Shown here: positions 17,219 to 25,781 of the stretch, piece after piece
Layout of the letters: the number at the start of each line of letters is the position of its first letter
Numbering within the stretch: position 1 is the first letter of the stretch
Origin: an uncultured Faecalibacterium sp.
GTDB taxonomy: Bacteria > Bacillota > Clostridia > Oscillospirales > Ruminococcaceae
Direction: 5' to 3'
DNA: 64,000 nucleotides
Assembly (NCBI GenBank): GCA_934513205.1
Contig: CAKSWU010000001.1
Coordinates: 212,273 to 276,272 of the forward strand
Position numbers and translations under genes: made by a program
The notes under the pieces: generated by a model
Database searches by the model: none
What the model saw: the letters and a program-made list of their open reading frames with translations, nothing else
Told to the model about the DNA's origin: nothing

Positions 17219-17295
17219 GTCTCCGTAGCTCAGCTGGATAGAGCGTCCGCCTCCTAAGCGGAAGGCCGTGTGTTCGAATCACATCGGGGACGCCA
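17219..17295 (+). tRNA. tRNA-Arg (anticodon CCT)
   Basis: 77 bases with encoded CCA. The acceptor is GTCTCCG pairing with CGGGGAC. The anticodon arm TCCGC-CTCCTAA-GCGGA gives CCT, reading AGG. The T-arm contains GTTCGAATC. Confidence 0.96.
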
Positions 17296-17303
17296 GTTTA
17301 AGA

Positions 17304-17352
17304 ACATGCGAAGGTCGTTTTTCGGCACGAAAGACGACCTTCGCATGTTTGT
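17304..17352 (+). terminator. Terminator of tRNA-Arg
   Basis: A perfect 15-bp inverted repeat (17304-17318 with 17334-17348) separated by 15 bases and followed by a short T-rich stretch. Confidence 0.75.
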
Positions 17353-17412
17353 TGGCATCCGGCACCTGCTGCAGCTTGCCGCCGTGAGTTCCCTTTCTTT
17401 TCCACGCAGCAC

Positions 17413-17458
17413 AAAACCTCCTCCTGCAGTCCCGTGAACTGCAAGAGGAGGTTTTTGT
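17413..17458. terminator. Terminator hairpin after the GH112 gene
   Basis: ACCTCCTC pairs with GAGGAGGT around a CTGCAGT/ACTGCA inner stem, with A and T runs on either side. It lies about 70 bases past the stop of the minus-strand phosphorylase gene and could act in both directions. Confidence 0.7.
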
Positions 17459-17525
17459 CATTTGTCTGGTTTTTTACCGTCTGACGGAACTGCGCAGCAA
17501 GGTGCGTTTTTACCCTAAAACGGCT

Positions 17526-19688
17526 TTAGCCGATCTCGTACCACTTGATCTCGTTGGCGTCCAAATGCAGCTCAAAGCTGCTGCCGCCGGTGGTGTAAAC
17601 GGTGGTGTCCTGCGGCTCGTAGGTGTTGTTCACCACGCAGTATTTACCGTTCTTGACGTAGGCGTGCACCTCCACGTTGTAGTTGGAACTGAACCATGTA
17701 TGCAGCTCCTCCTCGCTGTGGGCACTCCACAGGATCGCGCGGTACAGGGTGCGGCTGTTGGCAAAGCTGTACGGCACGCCGCTGATGTACACCGCACGCC
17801 CCTTGCCAAAGTCGTGGGCAGCCATCTGCACTTCCTTGTTCCGCTGCACCAGAATTTCGGTGCCCTCAAGGGCGTAGATGTTCTTTTTGCCCTCACCAAA
17901 GTCCATGGGCTGGTCGGCGTCCTGCAGGATGAAGTGGTCCGGGTGCTCTTCCCAGTTGTATTTGTCGTAGTTCAGGGTGAAGCCGTTCTCTTCCTCCACG
18001 CCCAGCACGCTGGCAAGCTGAAGGATATGCCCCTGATAGGGGTGGCCGGAGGGCTCGCCTACGCCGATAAAGCCACCTCCGTTCCAGACGAACCGACGGA
18101 TGGCAGAGGTGATGTCCGCATCCTCCCACCAGATGCCGCCGGTGTGGGCAGTGTCGGCATCGCCCACATTGATGATGACATCCAGCTCATCCAGCAGAGC
18201 AGGGTCGTTCTTGATGTCCTCAAAGCTGATAAACTTCACCTCAAAGGGTGCGCCGGACAGCATCTCAATGACACCGGCGTAGCTGTAATTCTGCTTGTAA
18301 TACAGGGCGTGGTGCACCATGTGGCAGCCCCAAGCCCGCATTTTGCCCCAGCAGTTCAGCACGGCAACGCGCTTGACGCAGTAGGGGGTGGTGCCCTTGA
18401 TGTTCTCGTACAGCTGACGGAACTCGTTGCAGACGCTTTCCACATAGTCCACAAACTCCGGGAACTGCAAGGCCAGTTTCAGATAGCCGCCATAGCCGAT
18501 GCGGTCGATGGGCTTGCGCAGGATGGCGCGGCGTGCGGTGACCCAGTTCTCCTTGGCTTCGCGCACGGGATCGCCGCCTTCATGGAAGGTGTCGGGGAAG
18601 AAGTAGGGCAGGAAACGACCCTCGGTGTACTTCACGCCCTCGATATCCGAGATCAGGCGCAGGGTGGAGCCGTTGCCCACGCTGCCCACTACGGCATCCA
18701 GACCGATGGTCCTGAACTCCGGCATGAAGGGCTCGGTGCCGATCCAGTGATCGCCGAGGAACATCATGGCTTCACACCCGCACTCGTGGGTGATGTCCAC
18801 CATCTCCTTGGCAAGCTTTGCCACCTCGCGGCGCTGGAAGGCCTGAAAATCCCGGAATTCCTTGCTGGGCACCCGGTACTGGTTGTTGTAGTAGCCCTGA
18901 TCAATGATGTACTCCGGGCGGAACTTGTAGCCCACCTCCTGCTCGAACTGGTTCAGGATATAGGGGCTGACCGAGGCAGAGTATCCGTACCAGTCCACGA
19001 ATTTCTCCCGCTTCAGCTCGTCAAAGATCAGGGTGAACTGGTGGAAGAAGGTGGTGTAGCGGATGACGTTGACGTAGGGGTGCTCGGCAATAAACTTGCG
19101 CAGGCGCTCCATGGAATACTTGTGGGTCTTGGGCTGACGCACGTCAAAGGTGATCTGGTGCTCGAAGTTGGTCCAGCCGTTGGTGGTGGCGTTGTACATG
19201 TGCACCGGGTCCCAGATGAGGTAGGCGAGGAAACTGACGGTGTATTCGTGGAAGGGCACTGCCTGCACGGTCACGCTGCCGTCGGCGTAACTCCACTGTG
19301 CCGGGGGCACGGGCTGCCCGGTGGTGCGGTCCATGACCTCCCACCAGCGGGTGATGTCGTCGTTGGTGTTCACCTGCATCAGCTCCGGGCTGATGCCCTT
19401 CATCAGCGGGATGGTCACGGTGTCGCCGGGGGCGGTGTAAAAGCCGGTCATGATGTAGCACTGCTGTACCTCGTCCGGGTTTGCCTTTGCCCATGCGTTG
19501 TCCTTGCGGGTGGTATAGTAGGTGGAGTAGATCTTGGCGTCCGCATCCTTGAGCTGCTGCGGGAAGTCGGTGCCGTCGCAGTCGCGGATGGCATCAGCAC
19601 CCCACTTTTTTAAGATCTCCAGCGTTTCGGGCACAACGTCCAAGTCTGTGGGAATGGTCACGCGCCCGGTCTTTCTTATTTTATCCAT
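17526..19688 (-). CDS. lnpA: GH112 phosphorylase, probable lacto-N-biose/galacto-N-biose phosphorylase
   Basis: 720 residues, the usual size of GH112 enzymes. They split beta-1,3-galactosyl-N-acetylhexosamines with phosphate, giving galactose 1-phosphate and GlcNAc or GalNAc. Recognisable stretches are GRVTIPTDLDVVPET at the N-terminus, WGADAIRDCDGTD, the FVDWYGYSAS region, MFLGDHWIGTEP near 330 (expected to hold the catalytic acid) and GVGEPSGHPYQG. The N-acetylhexosamine kinase at 24484 and sugar ABC genes upstream support this substrate rather than galactosyl-rhamnose, which related GH112 enzymes use. Last gene of a minus-strand operon. Confidence 0.9.
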   Translation of the reverse strand: MDKIRKTGRVTIPTDLDVVPETLEILKKWGADAIRDCDGTDFPQQLKDADAKIYSTYYTTRKDNAWAKANPDEVQQCYIMTGFYTAPGDTVTIPLMKGISPELMQVNTNDDITRWWEVMDRTTGQPVPPAQWSYADGSVTVQAVPFHEYTVSFLAYLIWDPVHMYNATTNGWTNFEHQITFDVRQPKTHKYSMERLRKFIAEHPYVNVIRYTTFFHQFTLIFDELKREKFVDWYGYSASVSPYILNQFEQEVGYKFRPEYIIDQGYYNNQYRVPSKEFRDFQAFQRREVAKLAKEMVDITHECGCEAMMFLGDHWIGTEPFMPEFRTIGLDAVVGSVGNGSTLRLISDIEGVKYTEGRFLPYFFPDTFHEGGDPVREAKENWVTARRAILRKPIDRIGYGGYLKLALQFPEFVDYVESVCNEFRQLYENIKGTTPYCVKRVAVLNCWGKMRAWGCHMVHHALYYKQNYSYAGVIEMLSGAPFEVKFISFEDIKNDPALLDELDVIINVGDADTAHTGGIWWEDADITSAIRRFVWNGGGFIGVGEPSGHPYQGHILQLASVLGVEEENGFTLNYDKYNWEEHPDHFILQDADQPMDFGEGKKNIYALEGTEILVQRNKEVQMAAHDFGKGRAVYISGVPYSFANSRTLYRAILWSAHSEEELHTWFSSNYNVEVHAYVKNGKYCVVNNTYEPQDTTVYTTGGSSFELHLDANEIKWYEIG

Positions 19689-19727
19689 GGGAAACTCTCC
19701 TTTTGCCTCTCTTTGAATCGTAGGGGG

Positions 19728-19916
19728 TCAATCGTAGGCGGCGTTATACAGCGCCAGCACAGCCAGCAGCAGCGCTACGCCCACCAGCATGATGCCAAGC
19801 CCTGCCAGCTGCCCGGTCATTTTCCAGCCGGACACCACCAGCACCAGTGCCAGTACGAACAGCACCAGCATCAGGATCATGCGCAGGGCAGGATGGTTTT
19901 TCCAATATGCTTTCAT
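19728..19916 (-). CDS. Small membrane protein in the sugar transport operon
   Basis: 62 residues with two hydrophobic helices, roughly residues 11-30 and 36-57, and a short basic N-terminus MKAYWKNHP. It lies 11 bases after the second permease gene and 39 bases before the GH112 gene. I do not recognise a function; small two-helix proteins of this kind do occur beside clostridial sugar ABC genes. Codon use and spacing suggest a real gene. It might assist the permease, but that is only inference. Confidence 0.65.
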   Translation of the reverse strand: MKAYWKNHPALRMILMLVLFVLALVLVVSGWKMTGQLAGLGIMLVGVALLLAVLALYNAAYD

Positions 19917-19927
19917 CGTCTGTCACC

Positions 19928-20824
19928 TTAACCTTTCAGGCCGCCCACGGTCATGCCCTGCGTCAGCTGCCGCTGCACGCAGATGTACAAAATCAGGGTG
20001 GGCAGCATCACCAGCACCAGACCTGCGTACATCGTGCCGTACTGGGCGGCGCTCTGCTGCGCCTGCATCAGGTTCAAAAGACCGACCGGCAGGGTGCGGG
20101 GTGCCTTGGTGGAGCTCATCAGGGTCATGGAGATGATATACTCGTTCCAGAAGGACAGGAAGTTGAACAGGATAATGGTGATGATGGAGGGCTTTGCCAT
20201 GGGGAAGATGATGCGGGTCATGGTGGAGAAGTAGCTTGCACCGTCGATATAGGCGGCCTCCTCAAAATCGTGGGGCAGGGTGGCAAAGTAGCCCGACAGC
20301 AGGTAGATGGTAAAGGGCAGCGCCGTGGCGGCGTACACCACCGCCAGCACCACCAGATTGTTCAGCAGAAAGCTGCTGCCGAAGTGGCCTTTCAGCCACA
20401 CATCGCCGTCCCGCAGCATCAGGAAGATGGGCACCACGATGTAGTTCACGTTGATGAACAGGCCCGCCATGAACAGGGTGTTCAGCACCTTGCGCCCTTT
20501 GAAGTGGAAGCGGGACAGGCAGTAGGCGGCGGGCAGGGCAACGATCAGCAGCAGCACCAGCGCCAGCGCGGTGACGATGACGGAATTGAGCATATATTCG
20601 CCCATCTTGGCACCGTTCCATGCGTTGACAAAGTTCTGCCAGTAGAACCCGGCGGGCAGTGCCCAGGGGTTGCCGTAGAATTCGGCATTCTGCTTGATGG
20701 AGGCCATGAACACCCATGCCACCGGCACGATGATGGTGACCGCCAGCAGCACCAGCACAAAATAGATGAAAAACTTGTACAGACCTTCCGCAGAGCGGGA
20801 AGATTTTTCGGTGGTATTCTGCAT
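19928..20824 (-). CDS. Sugar ABC transporter permease (MalG/LacG type)
   Basis: 298 residues. An inner membrane permease of the CUT1 family, with six hydrophobic helices. The cytoplasmic EAA loop reads EEAAYIDGASYFSTMTRIIFPMAKP at about residues 200-225, with the conserved AAxxDGA core. It forms a heterodimer with the permease encoded just upstream and receives sugar from the lipoprotein at 21818. No ATPase gene is present, so a shared MsiK/MalK-like ATPase is probably encoded elsewhere. Confidence 0.93.
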   Translation of the reverse strand: MQNTTEKSSRSAEGLYKFFIYFVLVLLAVTIIVPVAWVFMASIKQNAEFYGNPWALPAGFYWQNFVNAWNGAKMGEYMLNSVIVTALALVLLLIVALPAAYCLSRFHFKGRKVLNTLFMAGLFINVNYIVVPIFLMLRDGDVWLKGHFGSSFLLNNLVVLAVVYAATALPFTIYLLSGYFATLPHDFEEAAYIDGASYFSTMTRIIFPMAKPSIITIILFNFLSFWNEYIISMTLMSSTKAPRTLPVGLLNLMQAQQSAAQYGTMYAGLVLVMLPTLILYICVQRQLTQGMTVGGLKG

Positions 20825-20836
20825 CTTCTTCCCTCC

Positions 20837-21721
20837 TTAAAATTCCAGCGTATCGCGGTTGGTGACCTTGTTGACACAGGCGGACAGGGCAAACGAGAAC
20901 AGGAAGATGACCACGCCGATGGCCATACTGTAACCATACAGGCCAGCGTCTTTCTGGCTGTACATATAGCTCAGCGCCACATCCGATGCGCCGTTGGGCC
21001 CGCCGCTGGTCATGGCCTTGACGAACAGGAAGGCCATGTTGATGGTGGAGATGATAAAGAAGGTCAGGGTGGTGCGGATATTCGTCCAGATCAGGGGGAT
21101 GGTGATCTGGAAGAACTGGGTCAGCCGCCCCGCACCGTCCAGATTGGCGCTCTCGTACAGGCTGATGGGCACGGCAGACATGGAGGCCATATACATGACC
21201 ATGTAGTAGCCGATGGCCTGCCACACCATGGCAAGGATGATGGAGGGAATGACCAGCTTTTCACCCTTCCACAAAATGGGGTCGCTCATGCTGCGGAACA
21301 GGCCGATAATACTGTTCAGCATACCGTTTTCCGGCTTATAGATGGCCGAGAAGATGCCGGAGATGACAACCACGGACAGGATGTTGGGGATGTAGAAGAT
21401 GATGCGGAAAAAGTTCTGGCCTTTGATCTTCTCCCGGGTCAGGATGGCGGCAAACACCAGTGCAAAGGCAAAGGTGACAATGGTCACAACCACCACCAGC
21501 AGGATCATATTCTGCATGGAGCGGATGAACTGGGCATCCTTCAGCAGATGCTGGAAGTTCTCAAGTCCCACAAAAGTCTCGTTGGGAGAATAGGCCCCCC
21601 GCTCATACAGACTCATGCGAAACACGTTGAGGGTGGGCAGGATCATAAAGAGGAAAAACAGGATGGTAGCCGGTGCCACACAGAGGAACACGAACCGTTT
21701 GCGGCTTTTATCCGTTCTCAT
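20837..21721 (-). CDS. Sugar ABC transporter permease (MalF/LacF type)
   Basis: 294 residues with a basic N-terminus MRTDKSRKR, then six hydrophobic helices. The EAA loop has ISLYESANLDGAGRLTQFF near residue 190. CUT1 family, partner of the permease at 19928, 12 bases away. Its ribosome site (AAAGGAG, about 21736-21742) follows a terminator-like hairpin separating it from the binding-protein gene. Confidence 0.93.
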   Translation of the reverse strand: MRTDKSRKRFVFLCVAPATILFFLFMILPTLNVFRMSLYERGAYSPNETFVGLENFQHLLKDAQFIRSMQNMILLVVVVTIVTFAFALVFAAILTREKIKGQNFFRIIFYIPNILSVVVISGIFSAIYKPENGMLNSIIGLFRSMSDPILWKGEKLVIPSIILAMVWQAIGYYMVMYMASMSAVPISLYESANLDGAGRLTQFFQITIPLIWTNIRTTLTFFIISTINMAFLFVKAMTSGGPNGASDVALSYMYSQKDAGLYGYSMAIGVVIFLFSFALSACVNKVTNRDTLEF

Positions 21722-21765
21722 AGGGGTCTGACCGCTCCTTTCTTGATCATGTTGCGGTATTGCCC

Positions 21766-21799
21766 AAAAAAAGCGGAGGCGGTAAAAACCGCCCCCGCT
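21766..21799 (-). terminator. Partial terminator between binding-protein and permease genes
   Basis: On the minus strand AGCGGGGGCGG pairs with CCGCCTCCGCT around a TTTTTA loop, followed by seven T. It sits just after the binding-protein stop and before the permeases, so it would let most transcripts end after the binding-protein gene. Confidence 0.8.
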
Positions 21800-21817
21800 G
21801 GGCAGGGCTTGTCAAAA

Positions 21818-23185
21818 TTACTCGATGATGTTGGCGCGCATCTGGTCGCTGGCGGACTTGATGCCGTCGATCCACTGCTGCTCGGTCATGCTGCCGGACA
21901 CCAGAGAGTTGACAGGGTCGAAGAACACGGTGCGCACTTCCACGCCGGGGATGGCGCTGAAGGCTGCAAAGTTGCCCATGGCGGCCTTTGCGCCGTTGTC
22001 GTAGATGGAGTAGAACATCTTGTTGTCGCCTTCCAGACTGTCGGCGATGCCCAGCACAGGCTGGATAGCGCCGCTCTCGGCGAACAGCTTGCAGGCTTCG
22101 TCGCTGTACAGGTAAGCCACGAACTGCTTGGCGGCATCCTGATGCTCGGCACCGGCGGGGATCCATGCCTGCTCGAACCAGGTGTAGCTGTAACCGTCGC
22201 CGCCGGCCTTGACAGCGGGCAGGGCGGTCATGCCCCACTCAAAGCCGTCTGCACGGGGAGCCTCGGCCATCTCGCCCACGATCCAGGTGCCGTTGGGCAT
22301 GAACAGAGCCTTGTTGTCCAGCACCAGCTGCTGGTTCTGGGTAAAGTCCTGATCGTTGGCCTGTGCGGGGGTGATGGGGTTGGTGTAGGAAGCCAGCTTT
22401 GCCACGATATCAAAGCAGGTCTTTGCCTCGGGGGTGTCCCAGATGCCCTCTTCGTAGTGGGTAGCCTTGTTGAAGAAGTCGGGGCCGCCTGCGGCGTACA
22501 TCAGCGCATAGAAGAAGGCGTCGAAGTAGCCGGTGGTGGGGTAGGTGAACAGGTAGGTGCCCTCAGCGGCAGCCTTGTCGCCCAGTGCCCACATCTCGTC
22601 CCAGGTCTTGGGCACGTCCCAGCCCTTTTCCTTCAGGAAACCGGCGTTGTAGAACAGGCCGCAGGGGCTGTAGAACATGGGAGCCAGATAGGTCTTGCCG
22701 TCGCCGTAGGGGTTGGTCAGGGAGGTGTCGGTAAAGCCGCCGGCGATCTTCTCGCTCACCTTCTTGCTCTCGCCGGGCACGGTCATGCTCAGCACATCGG
22801 TGATGTCAGCGATCAGGTTGCCCTTGATGAACTGCTCGGTCAGGGCAGCTTCACGGCCGGTGGCCAGATGGACCACGTCGGGGTAGTCGCCGCCCTGCAT
22901 GGAGGGGCCGATGACGTCCTCCAGCTTCTTGTCGGTGGTCAGGTCCACTTTGATGCCGGTCTGGGCGGTGAAAGCCTCGGTGACCTTCTTCCACATCTCA
23001 GCACCATAACCGGTCTCGATGGCAGCGACCTTGATGGTCACGTCCGCTGCCACGGCGGAAGAAGCGGCAGAAGATGCCACGCTGGAAGCGGTAGAGCTGG
23101 AAGAGCCGCCGCAGGCAGCCAGACCCAGTGCAGCAGCGCCCACGCCAGCGGCCTTCAGGAAATTACGACGAGAAATGCGTTCCAT
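21818..23185 (-). CDS. Sugar-binding lipoprotein of the ABC transporter
   Basis: 455 residues, solute-binding protein of the CUT1 family. The N-terminus has a twin-arginine-like motif, ISRRNFLKAAG, a hydrophobic stretch and a lipobox LAAC at about residues 20-23, then a serine-rich linker. The mature part shows QGGDYPDVVHLATG and GYFDAFFYALMYAAGG typical of the fold. ATG 23185 has GGAGG upstream; an open frame to 23302 has no ribosome site. With the GH112 enzyme and N-acetylhexosamine kinase it probably binds lacto-N-biose or galacto-N-biose. Confidence 0.92.
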   Translation of the reverse strand: MERISRRNFLKAAGVGAAALGLAACGGSSSSTASSVASSAASSAVAADVTIKVAAIETGYGAEMWKKVTEAFTAQTGIKVDLTTDKKLEDVIGPSMQGGDYPDVVHLATGREAALTEQFIKGNLIADITDVLSMTVPGESKKVSEKIAGGFTDTSLTNPYGDGKTYLAPMFYSPCGLFYNAGFLKEKGWDVPKTWDEMWALGDKAAAEGTYLFTYPTTGYFDAFFYALMYAAGGPDFFNKATHYEEGIWDTPEAKTCFDIVAKLASYTNPITPAQANDQDFTQNQQLVLDNKALFMPNGTWIVGEMAEAPRADGFEWGMTALPAVKAGGDGYSYTWFEQAWIPAGAEHQDAAKQFVAYLYSDEACKLFAESGAIQPVLGIADSLEGDNKMFYSIYDNGAKAAMGNFAAFSAIPGVEVRTVFFDPVNSLVSGSMTEQQWIDGIKSASDQMRANIIE

Positions 23186-23273
23186 AATGTTGTTTCCTCC
23201 ATCTTGATGATTCCGTTCGTACACAGCCGGGTCAAACAGGTCTTGCCGGTTGGCTGTGAGTTTTTCTGACTCC

Positions 23274-23302
23274 AATATAGAGGTTTTTCCCATCCTGCAC
23301 AA
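23274..23302 (-). promoter_or_regulatory. Promoter of the sugar operon
   Basis: On the minus strand TTGTGC, 17 bases, TATATT. The -10 lies about 90 bases before the binding-protein start. The 415-base gap to the divergent regulator is otherwise AT-rich and probably holds operators, but no clear repeat was identified. Confidence 0.65.
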
Positions 23303-23471
23303 GGGGTTTGTTGTTTCATTTTTTATGTTTCTTGCTTTTCATAAATTTTCTTCAGCAAAAGTGCTAAATTTTGCACCTTGTTTTTAGCAGTTTCTCCCAT
23401 GCTGTAACCATTCCGACATATTTTATTCTCTTAAAGCGAACAAAAATTAGAAACATTCCCAAAAACAAGGC

Positions 23472-23500
23472 TTGCTTTTTTCCCTCATCCTCTCTATAAT
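23472..23500 (+). promoter_or_regulatory. Promoter of the AraC regulator and kinase
   Basis: TTGCTT, 17 bases, TATAAT, about 100 bases before the regulator start. Confidence 0.7.
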
Positions 23501-23600
23501 AATAGATAGTCTGTACAAAAAAGAACGTTTCACCCTTATATTTTTATCTTCTTGTTATTTTCTTTATATATTTTGCGCTTTCCAAAGGAACTGATGTGTT

Positions 23601-24467
23601 ATGAGCAACCAGCGCTTTGATATCCGCCACGCGCCCGCCCCGCGGGAATCCTTCCGGCTGCTGTACATCAGTAAAAGCCGGTTTGGCGGAGACTGGACCA
23701 GTACCACCCACACCCACGCCTGTACCGAGCTGTTCTACTGCCTCAGCGGCGAGGGACAGTTCTACCTTGCCGGGCAGCTGTTCCCGGTCAAACCGGACGA
23801 TCTGGTCATCGTGAACCCGCAGGTAGAGCACACCGAACTGAGCCTGAACGCCTCCCCGCTGGAGTACATCGTGCTGGGCGTGGACAACATGGAGTTTTTG
23901 TTCAACCGGGCAGACAGCTCCTACGCCATCTTCAACTGCCGCGAGAACCGGGAGCGGATGGTCACCCTGCTGCACATGCTGCTGACCGAGGCAGACCGCA
24001 GTCTGGACGGCTGCGAGACCGTCTGTCAGGATCTGCTGGAGGTGCTGCTCATCTGGCTGGTGCGCTGCACCACCCTCTCGTTGCAGCTGGAAGAAGCGCC
24101 CCGGACCGAAAACCGGGAGTGCGCCGAGATCAAGCGGTTTCTGGACACCAACTACCGCGAGGACGTCTCGCTGGACCGCCTTGCCGAGATCGCTCACCTG
24201 AACAAATACTATCTGGCCCACACCTTCCAGAAGGAATACGGCATCTCCCCCATCACCTACCTGAACCGCCGCCGCATCGAGGAAAGCAAGTATATGCTGG
24301 GCAACACCGGTCACAGTCTGGCGCAGATCAGCGAGCTGATGGGTTTTTCCTCCCCCAGCTATTTTTCCCAGTGCTTCCGCAAAGCGGAGGGCATGACCCC
24401 CAACGAATACCGCCGTCAGGTGCGGCAGGGACAACGCCCTGCTGCGGCAAAGCGGCACAAAGAATAA
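23601..24467 (+). CDS. AraC-family transcriptional regulator of the sugar locus
   Basis: 288 residues. The N-terminal cupin-like sensor domain has HTHACTELFYCLSGEGQFYL at about residues 36-55. The C-terminal DNA-binding domain (about 185-275) has two helix-turn-helix units: DRLAEIAHLNKYYLAHTFQKE and the second with LAQISELMGFSSPSYFSQCFRK, then GMTPNEYRR. It is divergent from the binding-protein gene and 16 bases ahead of the kinase, so it probably controls both in response to an imported sugar. ATG 23601 follows AAAGGA. Confidence 0.92.
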   Translation: MSNQRFDIRHAPAPRESFRLLYISKSRFGGDWTSTTHTHACTELFYCLSGEGQFYLAGQLFPVKPDDLVIVNPQVEHTELSLNASPLEYIVLGVDNMEFLFNRADSSYAIFNCRENRERMVTLLHMLLTEADRSLDGCETVCQDLLEVLLIWLVRCTTLSLQLEEAPRTENRECAEIKRFLDTNYREDVSLDRLAEIAHLNKYYLAHTFQKEYGISPITYLNRRRIEESKYMLGNTGHSLAQISELMGFSSPSYFSQCFRKAEGMTPNEYRRQVRQGQRPAAAKRHKE

Positions 24468-24483
24468 AAACGAGGAGCTTACC

Positions 24484-25593
24484 ATGAAATCTGTCACACT
24501 TTCTCTGCTGCAGGAAGCGGCAAATGCCTTTGAATTTGGCGGGCCTGTGCTTTGCGAGCTGCACCATTACGGCGAGGGGCACATCAACGACACCTTCCTC
24601 GTCTGGCGCGACGACCATTCCAGACGGTTCATCCTGCAGCGCATCAACACCGACACCTTCACCGATCCCGTGGGCCTGATGGAAAACGTTTGCGGTGTCA
24701 CCCGCCACCTGCGCGCCAAGATCGCTGCCGAGGGCGGCGACCCCCTGCGCGAGACCCTCAACGTGGTGCCTACCCTGACCGGCAGCAGCTGCTACATGGA
24801 CACCGAGGGCGGCGCATGGCGTGCCTACGACTTTGTCGAGGGCACCGTCTGCCTGCAGCAGGTGGGCAGCGAAGCCGATTTTTGCACCGTAGCCGAGACG
24901 CTGGGCAGGTTCCAGAACCAGCTTTCTGATTACCCTGCCGCTACCCTGCACGAGACCATTGCCCGCTTCCACGACACCGCCAACCGCTACGCAAACTTTG
25001 AAAAGGCGCTGGCTGCCGACAGCATGGGCCGCGCCGCAGGCATCGCGGACGAGATCGCCTTTGTCCGCGCCCGGCAGGCAGACTGCCATGTGCTGCTGGA
25101 CCAACTGGCTGCCGGTGACATTCCCCTGCGGGTCACCCACAACGATACCAAGATCAACAACGTGCTCATTGACAAGGCCACCGGCAAGGGCATCTGCGTC
25201 ATCGACCTTGACACGGTGATGCCGGGTCTGTCCGCCTACGACTTCGGCGACTCCATCCGCACCGGTGCCAACGACTGTGCCGAGGACGAGCCGGACCAGA
25301 GCAAGGTGCACTTTGACCTGCACCTGTACGAAGTGTTTGCCAAGGGATACCTTTCCACCGCCGGGGCTTCCATGAGCCTTGCGGAGAAAAAGAGCCTTGC
25401 GTGGGGTGCCCGGCTGATGACGCTGGAGTGCGGCACCCGCTTTTTGACCGACTATCTGGAGGGCGACCACTACTTCCACACCGCCCGCCCGGACCACAAC
25501 CTTGACCGCGCCCGCACCCAGTTCACGCTGGTGCGCCAGATGGAGGAATGCTTCGACCAGATGCTGGACATCGTCAGCCGCAGCGAAGCCTGA
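24484..25593 (+). CDS. nahK: N-acetylhexosamine 1-kinase-like phosphotransferase
   Basis: 369 residues of the aminoglycoside-phosphotransferase/choline-kinase fold. NahK makes GlcNAc 1-phosphate or GalNAc 1-phosphate from the sugar released by the GH112 phosphorylase. The N-terminal lobe has EGHINDTFLV and RFILQRIN; the catalytic loop is VTHNDTKINNVL at about residue 218, followed by VIDLDTVMPG (metal-binding aspartate) and YDFGDSIRTGAN. The combination with GH112 is the known galacto-N-biose/lacto-N-biose route of bifidobacteria; the galT/galE partners are not nearby. Confidence 0.87.
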   Translation: MKSVTLSLLQEAANAFEFGGPVLCELHHYGEGHINDTFLVWRDDHSRRFILQRINTDTFTDPVGLMENVCGVTRHLRAKIAAEGGDPLRETLNVVPTLTGSSCYMDTEGGAWRAYDFVEGTVCLQQVGSEADFCTVAETLGRFQNQLSDYPAATLHETIARFHDTANRYANFEKALAADSMGRAAGIADEIAFVRARQADCHVLLDQLAAGDIPLRVTHNDTKINNVLIDKATGKGICVIDLDTVMPGLSAYDFGDSIRTGANDCAEDEPDQSKVHFDLHLYEVFAKGYLSTAGASMSLAEKKSLAWGARLMTLECGTRFLTDYLEGDHYFHTARPDHNLDRARTQFTLVRQMEECFDQMLDIVSRSEA

Positions 25594-25643
25594 CCCCACC
25601 GCAACTGCTTTGCCATCTCCCCATTTTCGTATCGCATACAGCA

Positions 25644-25687
25644 AGAGCAATGGACGGTCCTGAAACGGGCCGTCCATTGCTCTTTTT
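25644..25687 (+). terminator. Terminator after the kinase gene
   Basis: A long stem pairs AGAGCAATGGACGG with CCGTCCATTGCTCT and is followed by five T. Confidence 0.9.
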
Positions 25688-25698
25688 GCTCAAAGCCG

Positions 25699-25736
25699 GA
25701 CAGCGGCAGCTCTCCGGGTGGAAAGCTGCCGCTGTC
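25699..25736 (-). terminator. Terminator hairpin at the end of the type VII-like operon
   Basis: A perfect 13-bp inverted repeat (25699-25711 with 25724-25736) lies 46 bases past the last stop of the minus-strand operon. It is next to the opposing terminator of the kinase gene. The T-run on the minus side is weak. Confidence 0.6.
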
Positions 25737-25781
25737 TGCGTCATCGTTCTTATTTTTCAGGCGTTCCCGCCGGAGCCTGCG

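Noticed and set aside
17502..19613. A 703-codon open frame on the plus strand across the GH112 gene
   Set aside because: Val/His-rich composition and no ribosome site; the minus frame is a clear GH112 enzyme.
19847..23269. An 1140-codon plus-strand open frame across the ABC transporter genes
   Set aside because: It spans four well-identified minus-strand genes and has His/Gln/Gly-rich shadow composition.
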